From an uncultured Granulosicoccus sp. (GTDB lineage: Bacteria; Pseudomonadota; Gammaproteobacteria; Granulosicoccales; Granulosicoccaceae), in NCBI GenBank assembly GCA_947492525.1, contig CANLNQ010000002.1:62001-126000 (forward strand): a DNA stretch of 64,000 bases, written 5' to 3'. Position 1 is the first letter of the stretch. Each line of letters opens with the position of its first letter. Shown here in pieces: positions 7,673 through 17,642 of the stretch. The notes under the pieces were generated by a model. It searched no databases, was not told the origin of the DNA, and saw only the letters and a list, made by a program, of their open reading frames with translations. The translations under genes were made by a program, and so were the position numbers.

Positions 7673-9586
7673 ATGTCGGAACAGCCGAATACCGGCAAGG
7701 ATCTACTGCGAATCGAAGATCTGCACGTATCCATCCCGCTGCTCGGTGGCAGCGTCGAGGCTGTCAAGGGGGCCAGTCTGCGGATATTGCCGGGCAAGGT
7801 CACCGCCCTGGTGGGCGAGTCGGGTTCCGGTAAATCGATCATCAGCCAGGTCATGATGGGGCTCGAACCGGAGATCGCCACGGTGACGGGCAAGGTGTTG
7901 TTCACCGACCCTCAGACACCCGATACAACGCAGGACATCCTCGATCTGCCGCGAGACGGGCGTCGCATTCGTGCGCTTCGCGGGAACCGCATCAGCATGA
8001 TTTTCCAGGAGCCGATGACCTCCTTTTCACCGTTGCATACGGTGGGTGATCAGATTTGTGAAGTGCTTCGCATTCACACCAGCCTGACACCGAAAGAGCA
8101 GCGCGAGCGTTGCGAGGACATGCTGGGCATGGTCGGTTTTTCCAACCCGGCCAGAGTCTTCGACATGTATTCCTTCGAGCTCTCCGGTGGCATGCGCCAG
8201 CGCACCATGATCGCCATGGCGCTGATCTGCGAGCCGGCCCTGCTGATCGCCGACGAACCGACAACGGCGCTGGACGTCACCATTCAGGCGCAGATCCTGA
8301 AACTGCTGCGCGAACTGCAATCGCGTCTGCACATGGCCATACTGCTGATCACCCATGATCTGGGCGTGGTGGCCAATATGGCCGATGAAGTATCGGTCAT
8401 CTATCGTGGGGAAATCATGGAAGCGGGTCCGGTGGATGCGATCTTCCGTTCGCCCGCACACCCTTATCTGAAGGGCTTGATGTCCGCGATTCCCACCTTC
8501 GACATGCCGCGGGATACCCGTCTGAAACCCTTGCGTGATATCGATACGCATGTGGAGCATCTGCTCGACAAGCTGGCGGCCCCGCCTCGCAACAACGAAG
8601 CAGCGCCGGATGTAATCCTCTCCGTCAGGGATCTGAGCAAGACCTTCTACACCAAGAAACAGGACTGGCAGGTGGGCGGGGAGACCCAGGCCGTGCCGGC
8701 GGTCGATGGTGTGAGCTTCGATGTACGCCGCGGCGAGTGTCTGGGCCTGGTGGGGGAGAGCGGCTGTGGCAAGACGACGCTGAGCAAGATTCTGATGCAT
8801 GCGGTCTCGCCGGACACCGGCAGTGTCACCTTCAAGGACGGCGATGGCGCGCTGGATGTGCTCGGTGCCACGGGCGAGGAGTTGCAGAAGCTGCGGGCGA
8901 AGATGCAGATGGTCTTTCAGGACCCCATCGCCTCTCTGTCGCCGCGCATGACCGTGGGCAACATCCTGCGCGAACCGTTCGAAATCCACAAGCGTGGCAC
9001 CCGCGAACAACGCAATGTGGCAACCAGCTCCCTGCTGGACGCCGTGGGTCTGGGCAAGAACGCGCTGCAGCGCTACCCCCACAGCTTTTCCGGTGGTCAG
9101 CGGCAGCGCATCGGTATATCCCGGTCGCTGTCGGTGGCACCACAGTTCATCATCTGCGATGAACCGGTCTCGGCTCTGGATGTCTCTGTGCAGGCGCAGA
9201 TCCTCAATCTGTTGAAGGACCTGCAAAAGGACATGGGGCTGACCTATCTTTTCATTTCGCACAATCTCGCCGTGATCGACTACATGGCTGACCGTGTGGC
9301 TGTCATGTGGGCCGGCAAGATCGTCGAGATGGCACCACGTGCGCTCATCATGCAATCGCCGATTCATCCGTACACGCGTTCCCTGATGGAGGCCGTCCCG
9401 TTTCCCGATCTGGACCGGCAGCTGGATTTCGACCGCGTCGAGGCCACGGGGTCCATCTCCGAGCAGGCCTGGCCGGCTGCCTTCCGGCAGGATCCGGGCG
9501 GTGAACCTCTGATCCCTGTCGATGTGGGTGAGGAGCACTATGTTCTGGCCAGAGCGTCAGCTGACGTCACGGAGCTGCAACCATGA
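7673..9586 (+). CDS. Peptide ABC importer, fused double ATPase (DppD-DppF / YejF type)
   Basis: Two complete ABC ATPase domains in one 637-residue chain, the arrangement of YejF and related peptide importers. Domain 1 has Walker A GESGSGKS near residue 48, signature LSGGM near 170 and Walker B LLIADEP near 190. Domain 2 has GESGCGKT near 360, SGGQRQR near 472 and FIICDEP near 492. Each half is followed by the oligopeptide-type C-terminal extension (SPAHPYLKGLMSAIP and SPIHPYTRSLMEAVP). It energises uptake through the two permeases encoded downstream. Its stop overlaps the binding-protein start by ATGA. An ATPase gene leading a dpp-like operon is less usual than a binding-protein gene first. 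Confidence 0.93.
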   Translation: MSEQPNTGKDLLRIEDLHVSIPLLGGSVEAVKGASLRILPGKVTALVGESGSGKSIISQVMMGLEPEIATVTGKVLFTDPQTPDTTQDILDLPRDGRRIRALRGNRISMIFQEPMTSFSPLHTVGDQICEVLRIHTSLTPKEQRERCEDMLGMVGFSNPARVFDMYSFELSGGMRQRTMIAMALICEPALLIADEPTTALDVTIQAQILKLLRELQSRLHMAILLITHDLGVVANMADEVSVIYRGEIMEAGPVDAIFRSPAHPYLKGLMSAIPTFDMPRDTRLKPLRDIDTHVEHLLDKLAAPPRNNEAAPDVILSVRDLSKTFYTKKQDWQVGGETQAVPAVDGVSFDVRRGECLGLVGESGCGKTTLSKILMHAVSPDTGSVTFKDGDGALDVLGATGEELQKLRAKMQMVFQDPIASLSPRMTVGNILREPFEIHKRGTREQRNVATSSLLDAVGLGKNALQRYPHSFSGGQRQRIGISRSLSVAPQFIICDEPVSALDVSVQAQILNLLKDLQKDMGLTYLFISHNLAVIDYMADRVAVMWAGKIVEMAPRALIMQSPIHPYTRSLMEAVPFPDLDRQLDFDRVEATGSISEQAWPAAFRQDPGGEPLIPVDVGEEHYVLARASADVTELQP

Positions 9587-11502
9587 TCACTCGTCGACGC
9601 CTGTTGGCTCTGATGGCAGGCACCGCACTGCCTCTGCGTTTGCCGGCATCAAGCAATGGCTCTGATGCACCCCTGGAATCCGAGCTGTTGGCCAGGCGGG
9701 TGGCGGCCGGCAAATTGCCGCCCCTGGCGCAGCGCTTGCCACGCAATCCGCGGGTCATCGATCTGGGGGCCATGGGCCGTGAACCGGGTCGTCATGGCGG
9801 CACGCTTCGCATGCTCATCGGCAGGCAGAAGGACATCCGCTACATGCCCATCAACGGCTATTCCAGGTTGATCGGTTACAACCTCGATCTGGAGATGGTG
9901 CCGGACATTCTCGAATCCTGGACAGTCGAAGAAGGGCGGCGGTTCACCTTTCATCTGAGGGACGGGCACAAGTGGTCCGATGGCAGTGATTTCACGGCCG
10001 AGGATTTCAGCTATTACTGGCACGACGTCATTCTCAATCGGGAATACCTGCGAGGCGGGCCACCGGTGCGTCTCAAGGTCAATGGTGAAGTGGCCCGCTT
10101 CGAAGTGCTGGACCGTCTCACCGTGCGCTATACCTGGGACTTGCCGATGCCGCAGTTCCTCCCCGACCTGGCCGCCCCGATCCCCCTGACCCTGGCCTTG
10201 CCATCATCCTATATGCGGCAGTTTCATGCGGGCTATCAGACGCCGGAGAAACTGGCGCAGTTGATGAAACAGTATCGCGTGGACGACTGGGTGGGTCTGC
10301 ACCGCAAGATGTCTCGTCAGAACCGCCCGGAGAACCCCGATCTGCCCACGCTGGAACCCTGGCGACCCAGAACGCAGCCACCGGCGGAGCAGTTCGTGTT
10401 CGAGCGCAATCCCTATTTTCATCGGGTCGATGAGGCTGGCCGGCAGCTGCCCTATGTGGATCGCATGGTGCTCAATGTCAGCACCGCCGACATCATTGCG
10501 GCCAAGACGGCTACCGGGGAAAGCGACCTGCAGGCGGCGGCGGTAGACCTGCCGGACTACACGCTAATCAAGGAGGCCGAGCAGCGATTTCCCATCAAGG
10601 TAAGCCTGTGGAAACGCACCCGGGGGTCCAGTGTCGTGCTGTTTCCGAACCTCAACTGCAAGGATCGGGTATGGCGCGAACTGTTTCAGGATGTGCGCAT
10701 GCGCCGTGCCTTGTCCCTGGCCATCAATCGGCGCGAGATCAATCAGGTGATCTACTACGGCCTGGCCAATGAAAGTGCCAATACCGTATTGCCTGAAAGC
10801 CCCTTGTACAAGCCTGAATACGCCAGGGCCTGGTCGAGCTACGAACCCTTGCACGCCAATCGTCTGCTGGATGAACTGGGTCTGGACAAGCGTCACGACA
10901 ACGGCATGCGCCTGTTGCCGGATGGACGTCTGGCCAATATCACGATCGAGTCTGCCGGCGAGAGCACCCTGGAGACCGATGTCCTGGAATTGATCCGCGA
11001 TCACTTTCGCGATGTGGGCATCCCGTTGTTCGTGCGCACCTCGCAGCGCGATATCTTCCGCAGCCGTGTCAAGGGTGGTGAAGTCCAGATGTCGGTCTTT
11101 CAGGGGCTGGACAATGGCCTGCCATCGCCCGACATGTCGCCACAGGAGCTGGCCCCCAGTTCGGATGATCAACTGCAGTGGCCTATCTGGGGTCTGTATC
11201 GCATGTCGGGGCATAGCCAGGGCAAACCATCGGATCTGTTTCATGTGCAGTTGCTCTCGACCCTGCTCGATGAATGGATGCTCTCCACCACGCAGGAAGA
11301 TCGGCGGCGAATCTGGGATCGCATGCTGGCCATTCATGCCGATCAGGTATTCAGCATCGGCACCATCAACGGCACTCTGCAGCCTGTCGTCAGCTCCGCA
11401 CGCTTGCATAATCTGCCGGAAAAGGGTCTCTTCGGATTCCAGCCAACCAGCTATTTCGGGGCCTATATGCCCGATACCTTCTGGCTGGACGAGGACGCCT
11501 AG
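9583..11502 (+). CDS. ABC importer periplasmic solute-binding protein (SBP_bac_5 family)
   Basis: A 639-residue extracytoplasmic binding protein for peptides or similar ligands. The N-terminus, MITRRRLLALMAGTAL, has an Arg-rich n-region and a hydrophobic core compatible with a Tat signal (TRRRLL). The family pattern is visible: GGTLRMLIG, then VPDILESWTVEEGRRFTFHLRDGHKWSDG near residue 100-130, and MRRALSLAINRREIN near 370. Family members bind oligopeptides, nickel or murein peptides. This one resembles the longer YejA-like proteins, consistent with the fused ATPase next to it. The ligand is unknown. Confidence 0.9.
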   Translation: MITRRRLLALMAGTALPLRLPASSNGSDAPLESELLARRVAAGKLPPLAQRLPRNPRVIDLGAMGREPGRHGGTLRMLIGRQKDIRYMPINGYSRLIGYNLDLEMVPDILESWTVEEGRRFTFHLRDGHKWSDGSDFTAEDFSYYWHDVILNREYLRGGPPVRLKVNGEVARFEVLDRLTVRYTWDLPMPQFLPDLAAPIPLTLALPSSYMRQFHAGYQTPEKLAQLMKQYRVDDWVGLHRKMSRQNRPENPDLPTLEPWRPRTQPPAEQFVFERNPYFHRVDEAGRQLPYVDRMVLNVSTADIIAAKTATGESDLQAAAVDLPDYTLIKEAEQRFPIKVSLWKRTRGSSVVLFPNLNCKDRVWRELFQDVRMRRALSLAINRREINQVIYYGLANESANTVLPESPLYKPEYARAWSSYEPLHANRLLDELGLDKRHDNGMRLLPDGRLANITIESAGESTLETDVLELIRDHFRDVGIPLFVRTSQRDIFRSRVKGGEVQMSVFQGLDNGLPSPDMSPQELAPSSDDQLQWPIWGLYRMSGHSQGKPSDLFHVQLLSTLLDEWMLSTTQEDRRRIWDRMLAIHADQVFSIGTINGTLQPVVSSARLHNLPEKGLFGFQPTSYFGAYMPDTFWLDEDA

Positions 11503-11504
11503 AC

Positions 11505-12503
11505 ATGCTGCGCTACATACTCTGGCGGATCATCACGATGATCCCGACCCTGTTGCTGATCTCGGCGCTGGTGTTCACCATCATCGAGCTGCCGCCGGGG
11601 GATTACTTCGAAAGCTATGTCTCGGAACTGCGGGCAATGGGGGAGACAGCCGATCTGGCCGAGATCGAACTGCTCAAGGAACGCTACGGTTTCGATGAGC
11701 CACTGGTGGTGCGCTATTTTCACTGGATAGGTGGCATGCTGGTGGGGGACTTCGGCTATTCCTTCGAGTACCGTCTGCCGGTGAACGAGGTCGTTGGTGA
11801 TCGTCTGTGGCTGACCATCCTGGTGTCGGTGGTGACCATCGCCTTCACCTGGCTGATCGCCTTTCCCATCGGCATCTATTCGGCCACCCATCAATACAGC
11901 TGGGGAGACTACGGCCTGACCTTTCTGGGCATGATCGGGATTGCCGTACCGAACTTCATCTTGGCCCTGGTCATGATGTACCTGGCCAATATCTGGTTCG
12001 GTACCTCCATCGGTCACCTGATGGATCAGTCGTACCTCAATCAGCCGATGTCCTGGGACAAGTTCAAATCGATCCTCGAACACCTGTGGATTCCTGTGCT
12101 GATCATCGGTACGGCCGGAACCGCGGCCATGATTCGGCGTCTGCGCGCCAATCTTCTGGATGAACTGAAGAAGCAGTACGTGGTCACGGCCCGATCCAAG
12201 GGGCTGCATCCGGTCAAGGTGCTGCTCAAATACCCCTTGCGAATGGCGCTGAACTTCTTCATTTCCGATATCGGCTCGATTCTGCCGGCTGTCATCTCCG
12301 GTGCGGAAGTCACGGCCATTGTCCTGTCGCTGGAGACCACCGGGCCCATGCTCATCAAGGCCTTGCAGACTCAGGACATGTATCTGGCCGGCTCCTTCCT
12401 GATGTTTCTGGCTTTTCTGACCGTGATCGGCGTACTGGTGTCGGACATTGCATTGGCGCTGCTGGATCCGCGAATCCGCTTTGGCGCGGGGCGCCATCGA
12501 TGA
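11505..12503 (+). CDS. Peptide ABC importer permease, DppB/YejB type
   Basis: A 332-residue inner-membrane permease. It opens with the DppB-type helix MLRYILWRIITMIPTLLLIS and a periplasmic loop containing LKERYGFDEPLVVRYFHW, a hallmark of the DppB/OppB family. The ATPase-contacting EAA-like loop is near residue 228 (VVTARSKGLHPVKVLLKYPL). Five to six membrane segments are apparent. It starts two bases after the binding-protein stop codon and its own stop overlaps the next permease by ATGA, so all four importer genes form one operon. Confidence 0.92.
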   Translation: MLRYILWRIITMIPTLLLISALVFTIIELPPGDYFESYVSELRAMGETADLAEIELLKERYGFDEPLVVRYFHWIGGMLVGDFGYSFEYRLPVNEVVGDRLWLTILVSVVTIAFTWLIAFPIGIYSATHQYSWGDYGLTFLGMIGIAVPNFILALVMMYLANIWFGTSIGHLMDQSYLNQPMSWDKFKSILEHLWIPVLIIGTAGTAAMIRRLRANLLDELKKQYVVTARSKGLHPVKVLLKYPLRMALNFFISDIGSILPAVISGAEVTAIVLSLETTGPMLIKALQTQDMYLAGSFLMFLAFLTVIGVLVSDIALALLDPRIRFGAGRHR

Positions 12504-13699
12504 AGCCACCGATGACACCGACCAGCCGTTCGCCGCTGGGCGAGCCGGGAGCCCCGCTGGAGCATTTCGTTTCCAATGCCCCCTACGACCCCAACGCCGT
12601 CGAGAAGGACAAGGAACACGGTGGTCCTGCGGCGCACGCCTCTCAGCTGAGACTGATGTGGTGGTATTTCTGCCAGCATCGGGTCGCCCTGTATTCCGGC
12701 ATCTTTCTGGTGCTGATCTACCTGTCCGTACTGATCAGCGAATTCCTGGCGCCCTACAATCTGCACACGCGCAACACCGAGTTCATCTACGCGCCACCGG
12801 CGAAGGTACATATCTTCCGCGACGGCCAGCTGGTGCGGCCCTACACCTACGGCCAGGTGATGACGCTGGACATGACCACCCTGCGGCGCAACTACTCGGA
12901 CAACAAGGACGATGTGCAACCGCTGCAGTTCTTCTGCCGGGGTGACAGCTATCGTTTCTGGAACCTGTTCGAGGCAGACTTTCACCTGGTCTGCCCGCCG
13001 GAAGGCGGGCAACTGTTTCTGCTGGGCACCGACAGACTGGGGCGAGATGTGCTGTCGCGTACCATCTATGGCGCCAGAATCTCGCTGACCATCGGCATCT
13101 TCGGGGTCATGATGAGCTTTGTGCTGGGCATCATCATCGGTGGCATTGCCGGTTACCGTGGCGGTGTATTCGACATGCTGGTGCAGCGCATCACCGAGGT
13201 GCTGCAGTCGATTCCCAGCATTCCGCTGTGGATGGCGCTGGCCACCATCATCCCGCTGACCTGGAGCCCGATACTGGTCTATGTGGGCATCACGGTAATT
13301 CTCGGTCTGCTGGACTGGACCGGTCTGGCCCGTGCGGTGCGCTCCAAATTGCTGTCATTGCGTGAAGAGGACTATGTGGTCGCCGCGCAGTTGCTTGGCG
13401 CGAGCAGTAGCCGGGTCATCGGACGGCACCTGATACCCGGATTCATGTCACATCTGATAGCCAGTGCCACATTGACCATTCCGGGAATGATTCTGGGCGA
13501 AACGGCTCTGAGTTTTCTGGGGATAGGGCTGCGACCACCGATTACCAGTTGGGGCATCCTGCTGACCGAGGCGCGCAGTATCAACATCATTGCCCTCTAT
13601 CCCTGGTTGCTGTTCCCGGTGTTGCCGGTGATTCTGGTGATACTGGCTTTCAATTTTCTCGGTGATGGGCTGCGTGATGCAGCAGATCCCTACAAGTGA
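12500..13699 (+). CDS. Peptide ABC importer permease, DppC/YejC type
   Basis: A 399-residue partner permease. The first 45 residues are cytoplasmic. One membrane helix (ALYSGIFLVLIYLSVLI) is followed by a long periplasmic section of about 100 residues (with FFCRGDSYRFWNLF and HLVCPPEGG) before the conserved core. The core begins LGTDRLGRDVLSRTIYGARISL, the DppC signature, and carries the EAA loop VVAAQLLGASSSRVIGRHL near residue 295. The expanded periplasmic section is typical of YejC-like permeases. It is the last gene of the importer operon. Confidence 0.92.
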   Translation: MKPPMTPTSRSPLGEPGAPLEHFVSNAPYDPNAVEKDKEHGGPAAHASQLRLMWWYFCQHRVALYSGIFLVLIYLSVLISEFLAPYNLHTRNTEFIYAPPAKVHIFRDGQLVRPYTYGQVMTLDMTTLRRNYSDNKDDVQPLQFFCRGDSYRFWNLFEADFHLVCPPEGGQLFLLGTDRLGRDVLSRTIYGARISLTIGIFGVMMSFVLGIIIGGIAGYRGGVFDMLVQRITEVLQSIPSIPLWMALATIIPLTWSPILVYVGITVILGLLDWTGLARAVRSKLLSLREEDYVVAAQLLGASSSRVIGRHLIPGFMSHLIASATLTIPGMILGETALSFLGIGLRPPITSWGILLTEARSINIIALYPWLLFPVLPVILVILAFNFLGDGLRDAADPYK

Positions 13700-13740
13700 C
13701 GCATTGCATACACGTTCGATGAATACAACGCTAAAGCAGG

Positions 13741-13759
13741 GGTCCGGATTTGCCGGACC
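13741..13759. other. Perfect 7-bp hairpin
   Basis: GGTCCGG and CCGGACC separated by five bases lie between the importer operon and the next glycosyltransferase gene. No T-run follows, so this is at best a weak terminator or processing site. It may separate the importer from the glycan genes, which read in the same direction. Confidence 0.4.
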
Positions 13760-13774
13760 AGCAGGTCTGACACG

Positions 13775-14980
13775 GTGAGTCATCCAGAGGGAGTCCGGAT
13801 ACTCATGTACAGCCATGACACCTTCGGGCTGGGGCATTTGCGCCGTTGCCGCACCATCGCGCATTCACTGGTGGAACAGTTCAGCGGGCTGAGCGTGCTG
13901 ATCATCTCCGGTTCCGCCATCGCCGGTGCCTTCGACTTCAGGGCGCGGGTGGATTTCGTCAAGATTCCCAGTGTCATCAAGCTGCGCAATGGTGAATACA
14001 CATCCATGGATCAGCATATCGATCTGAGCGATACCATTCGCCTGCGCGAATCGATCATCCGCAATGCAGCTGAAACCTTTCAGCCGGATATCTTCCTGGT
14101 GGACAAGGAACCGATGGGTCTGCAGGGCGAGGTCAGTGAAACGCTGGCCTATCTCAAATCGCGCGATACGCAGCTGATCCTCGGTATGCGCGATGTCATG
14201 GATGCGCCCCATCTGCTGGCAGCGGAGTGGGAGCGCAAGGGGCTGATCAGCAAGATCGATGCGTTCTACGATCAGATCTGGGTCTATGGGCCGAAGAATT
14301 TCTACGATCCCATGGTGGGCATGGACATTCCGCCTACGGTGCGTGAGCGCATGCGCTTTGTCGGCTTTCTGAAGCGTCAGGCATTGCACGCCGATCTGTC
14401 GACCAACAAGCAGGAAGGTGATTACATCCTGGTCACTCCCGGCGGGGGTGGTGACGGAGTTGCGTTGATAAGAGACGTGCTGGCCGCCTACGAGCAGGAT
14501 GCAACACTTCAATACAAGACGCTGGTGGTGCTCGGACCCTATATGCCGGGCAAGGAGCGTGATGAATTCGTGGAACGTGGCAATCGGCTGGCCAATCTGG
14601 AGATCATCAATTTCGATTCGAGAATGGAGGAGCTGATTTCCAGTGCCAAGGCGGTGGTGTCCATGGGCGGCTACAACACCTTCTGTGAAATCCTGTCCTT
14701 CGACAAGCCGGCGCTGATCGTGCCGCGTACCGTACCGCGTGAGGAGCAGTTGATACGCACGCAACGGGCCGCCGAGCTGGGCATGGTGGACATGTTGTTG
14801 CCCGAAGAATCCAATGATCCGGCAAAGATGTCTGCAGCGCTCAAGGCACTACCCGATCGCCTGCGTCCCTCGGAACGCAGCGCGGATATCCAGCTCGACG
14901 GGCTGGAGACCATCACGCAGATCGTCGGCGACCATCTGCGTGACCGATTCGCCAACAGGGTCAAGATCGGCCAGGCATGA
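13775..14980 (+). CDS. MurG-like glycosyltransferase (GT28-type fold), copy A
   Basis: A 401-residue GT-B protein. The start is a GTG giving the first strand VRILMYSHD; the ATG at 13805 would remove part of that strand. The N-terminal glycine-rich loop TFGLGHLRRCRTIAHSL near residue 15 resembles the MurG/UGT nucleotide-binding start. The C-terminal domain contains VTPGGGGDGVALI near 223, VSMGGYNTFCEIL near 296 and VPREEQLIRTQRAAELG. It shares its whole layout with the protein encoded at 16227-17516, so the two are paralogues in one operon. It most likely transfers an amino sugar or related residue to a glycan or lipid carrier. It overlaps the next gene by ATGA. Confidence 0.78.
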   Translation: MSHPEGVRILMYSHDTFGLGHLRRCRTIAHSLVEQFSGLSVLIISGSAIAGAFDFRARVDFVKIPSVIKLRNGEYTSMDQHIDLSDTIRLRESIIRNAAETFQPDIFLVDKEPMGLQGEVSETLAYLKSRDTQLILGMRDVMDAPHLLAAEWERKGLISKIDAFYDQIWVYGPKNFYDPMVGMDIPPTVRERMRFVGFLKRQALHADLSTNKQEGDYILVTPGGGGDGVALIRDVLAAYEQDATLQYKTLVVLGPYMPGKERDEFVERGNRLANLEIINFDSRMEELISSAKAVVSMGGYNTFCEILSFDKPALIVPRTVPREEQLIRTQRAAELGMVDMLLPEESNDPAKMSAALKALPDRLRPSERSADIQLDGLETITQIVGDHLRDRFANRVKIGQA

Positions 14981-16226
14981 ACAAACGCTCGTCAGCCAGA
15001 CTGGTGGTGGTGCTCAAGGGCTACCCACGCCTGTCGGAAACCTTCATTGCACAGGAGCTGCTCGGACTGGAGCAAGCCGGTATCGCCCTGCAACTGGTCT
15101 CGCTGCGCCACCCGACCGACCGGGCTCGGCATGCCGTGCACGACGAGATCAGCGCACCGGTCAATTACCTGCCCGAGTATCTGCACCAGGAGCCGGGCCG
15201 TGTCCTGCGCAGCCTGTTCAAGGCCGTACGCCTGCCAGGCTTCGTCGCAGGCGTTCGCGATTTCCTGAACGATCTCTGGCACGATCGCAGTCGCAATCGT
15301 ATCCGGCGATTCGGGCAGGCGCTGGTGCTGGCCGCCGAATGGCCGACCGATGCGCACTGGGTGCATGCGCATTTCATTCACACGCCAGCATCGGTAGCGG
15401 CCTATGCCGCCTGTCTGCTGGGGGTGCCCTGGAGTGTCTCGGCACATGCCAAGGATATCTGGACATCGCCCGCCAGGGAGTTGTCTCGCAAGCTTGCCAG
15501 TGCCCGCTGGGCGGTCACCTGCACGGCAGTCGGGCATCGCTATCTGCAATCGCTGTCGCCTCGTCCCGAATCGGTGCACCTGAGTTATCACGGCATCGAT
15601 CTGGATCGCTTCCCGGCGCTAGCGCATCGAGCGTCAAGGCGTGATGGCTCGGTGGCAGAGGATCCGGTGGTCATTCTCAGCGTCGGGCGAGCGGTGGGCA
15701 AGAAGGGCTATGACACCTTGCTGCGGGCGCTGGCCGAGCTGCCCGATCATCTGCACTGGCGCTTCGTGCATATCGGTGATGGCACCGAGCGCAGCAGTCT
15801 GCAGGCACTGGCTGGCGAGCTGGGCATCGATTCGAGAATTCGCTGGCTGGGGGCCATTGCCCAGAGTGATGTGCTGCTCAACTATCAGTCGAGTGATCTG
15901 TTCGTACTGGCCTGTCGCGTGACCGATGACGGTGATCGTGACGGGCTGCCCAATGTGCTGGTGGAGGCAGCCAGCCAGGGGCTGGCCTGCGTATCTACCC
16001 GGGTATCGGCCATTCCCGAACTGTTCACTGACGAAGAAAACGCATTGTTGGTGGAAACCGAAGACGTCGATGCGCTGAGTGCCGCTCTGAGTCGTGCCGT
16101 GACGGATCCGGATCTGCGGGATCGGCTGGGCCAGGCTGCCGAACGGAAGGTCAGAAGCACGCTCGATTACCATGACAGCATCCGGCAGCTGGTTGCCTTG
16201 TTCGAAGAGCAATGGAACAGGCAGGC

Positions 16227-16230
<4 letters not shown>
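14977..16230 (+). CDS. Glycosyltransferase family 4 protein
   Basis: A 417-residue GT4 enzyme. KGYPRLSETFIAQELLGLEQAG at the N-terminus is the classic motif of EPS/colanic-acid type GT4 transferases. The donor-binding half begins VVILSVGRAVGKKGYDTLLRAL near residue 228 and includes FVHIGDGTERSSLQ, DRDGLPNVLVEAASQGL with the E-x7-E-like acidic pair, and STRVSAIPELF. It is cytoplasmic or membrane-associated. It is flanked on both sides by ATGA overlaps with the two MurG-like transferases, which argues that the three act on the same glycan. Confidence 0.9.
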
Positions 16231-17516
<1,286 letters not shown>

Positions 17517-17642
17517 ATGGATGGGCTGGTGCGTAACTTGCCCGGCTGTATCCGTCTGATTTCTCTACAATGTGGCCCTGTGTCTGAAGACCGGGAGGGG
17601 TTGGCGCTCCAGCACACTATCGAGCTGTAACAACGAGCATTC

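Noticed and set aside
8027..9538. Minus-strand frame of 503 codons
   Set aside because: Antisense of the double ATPase; the ABC motifs are on the plus strand.
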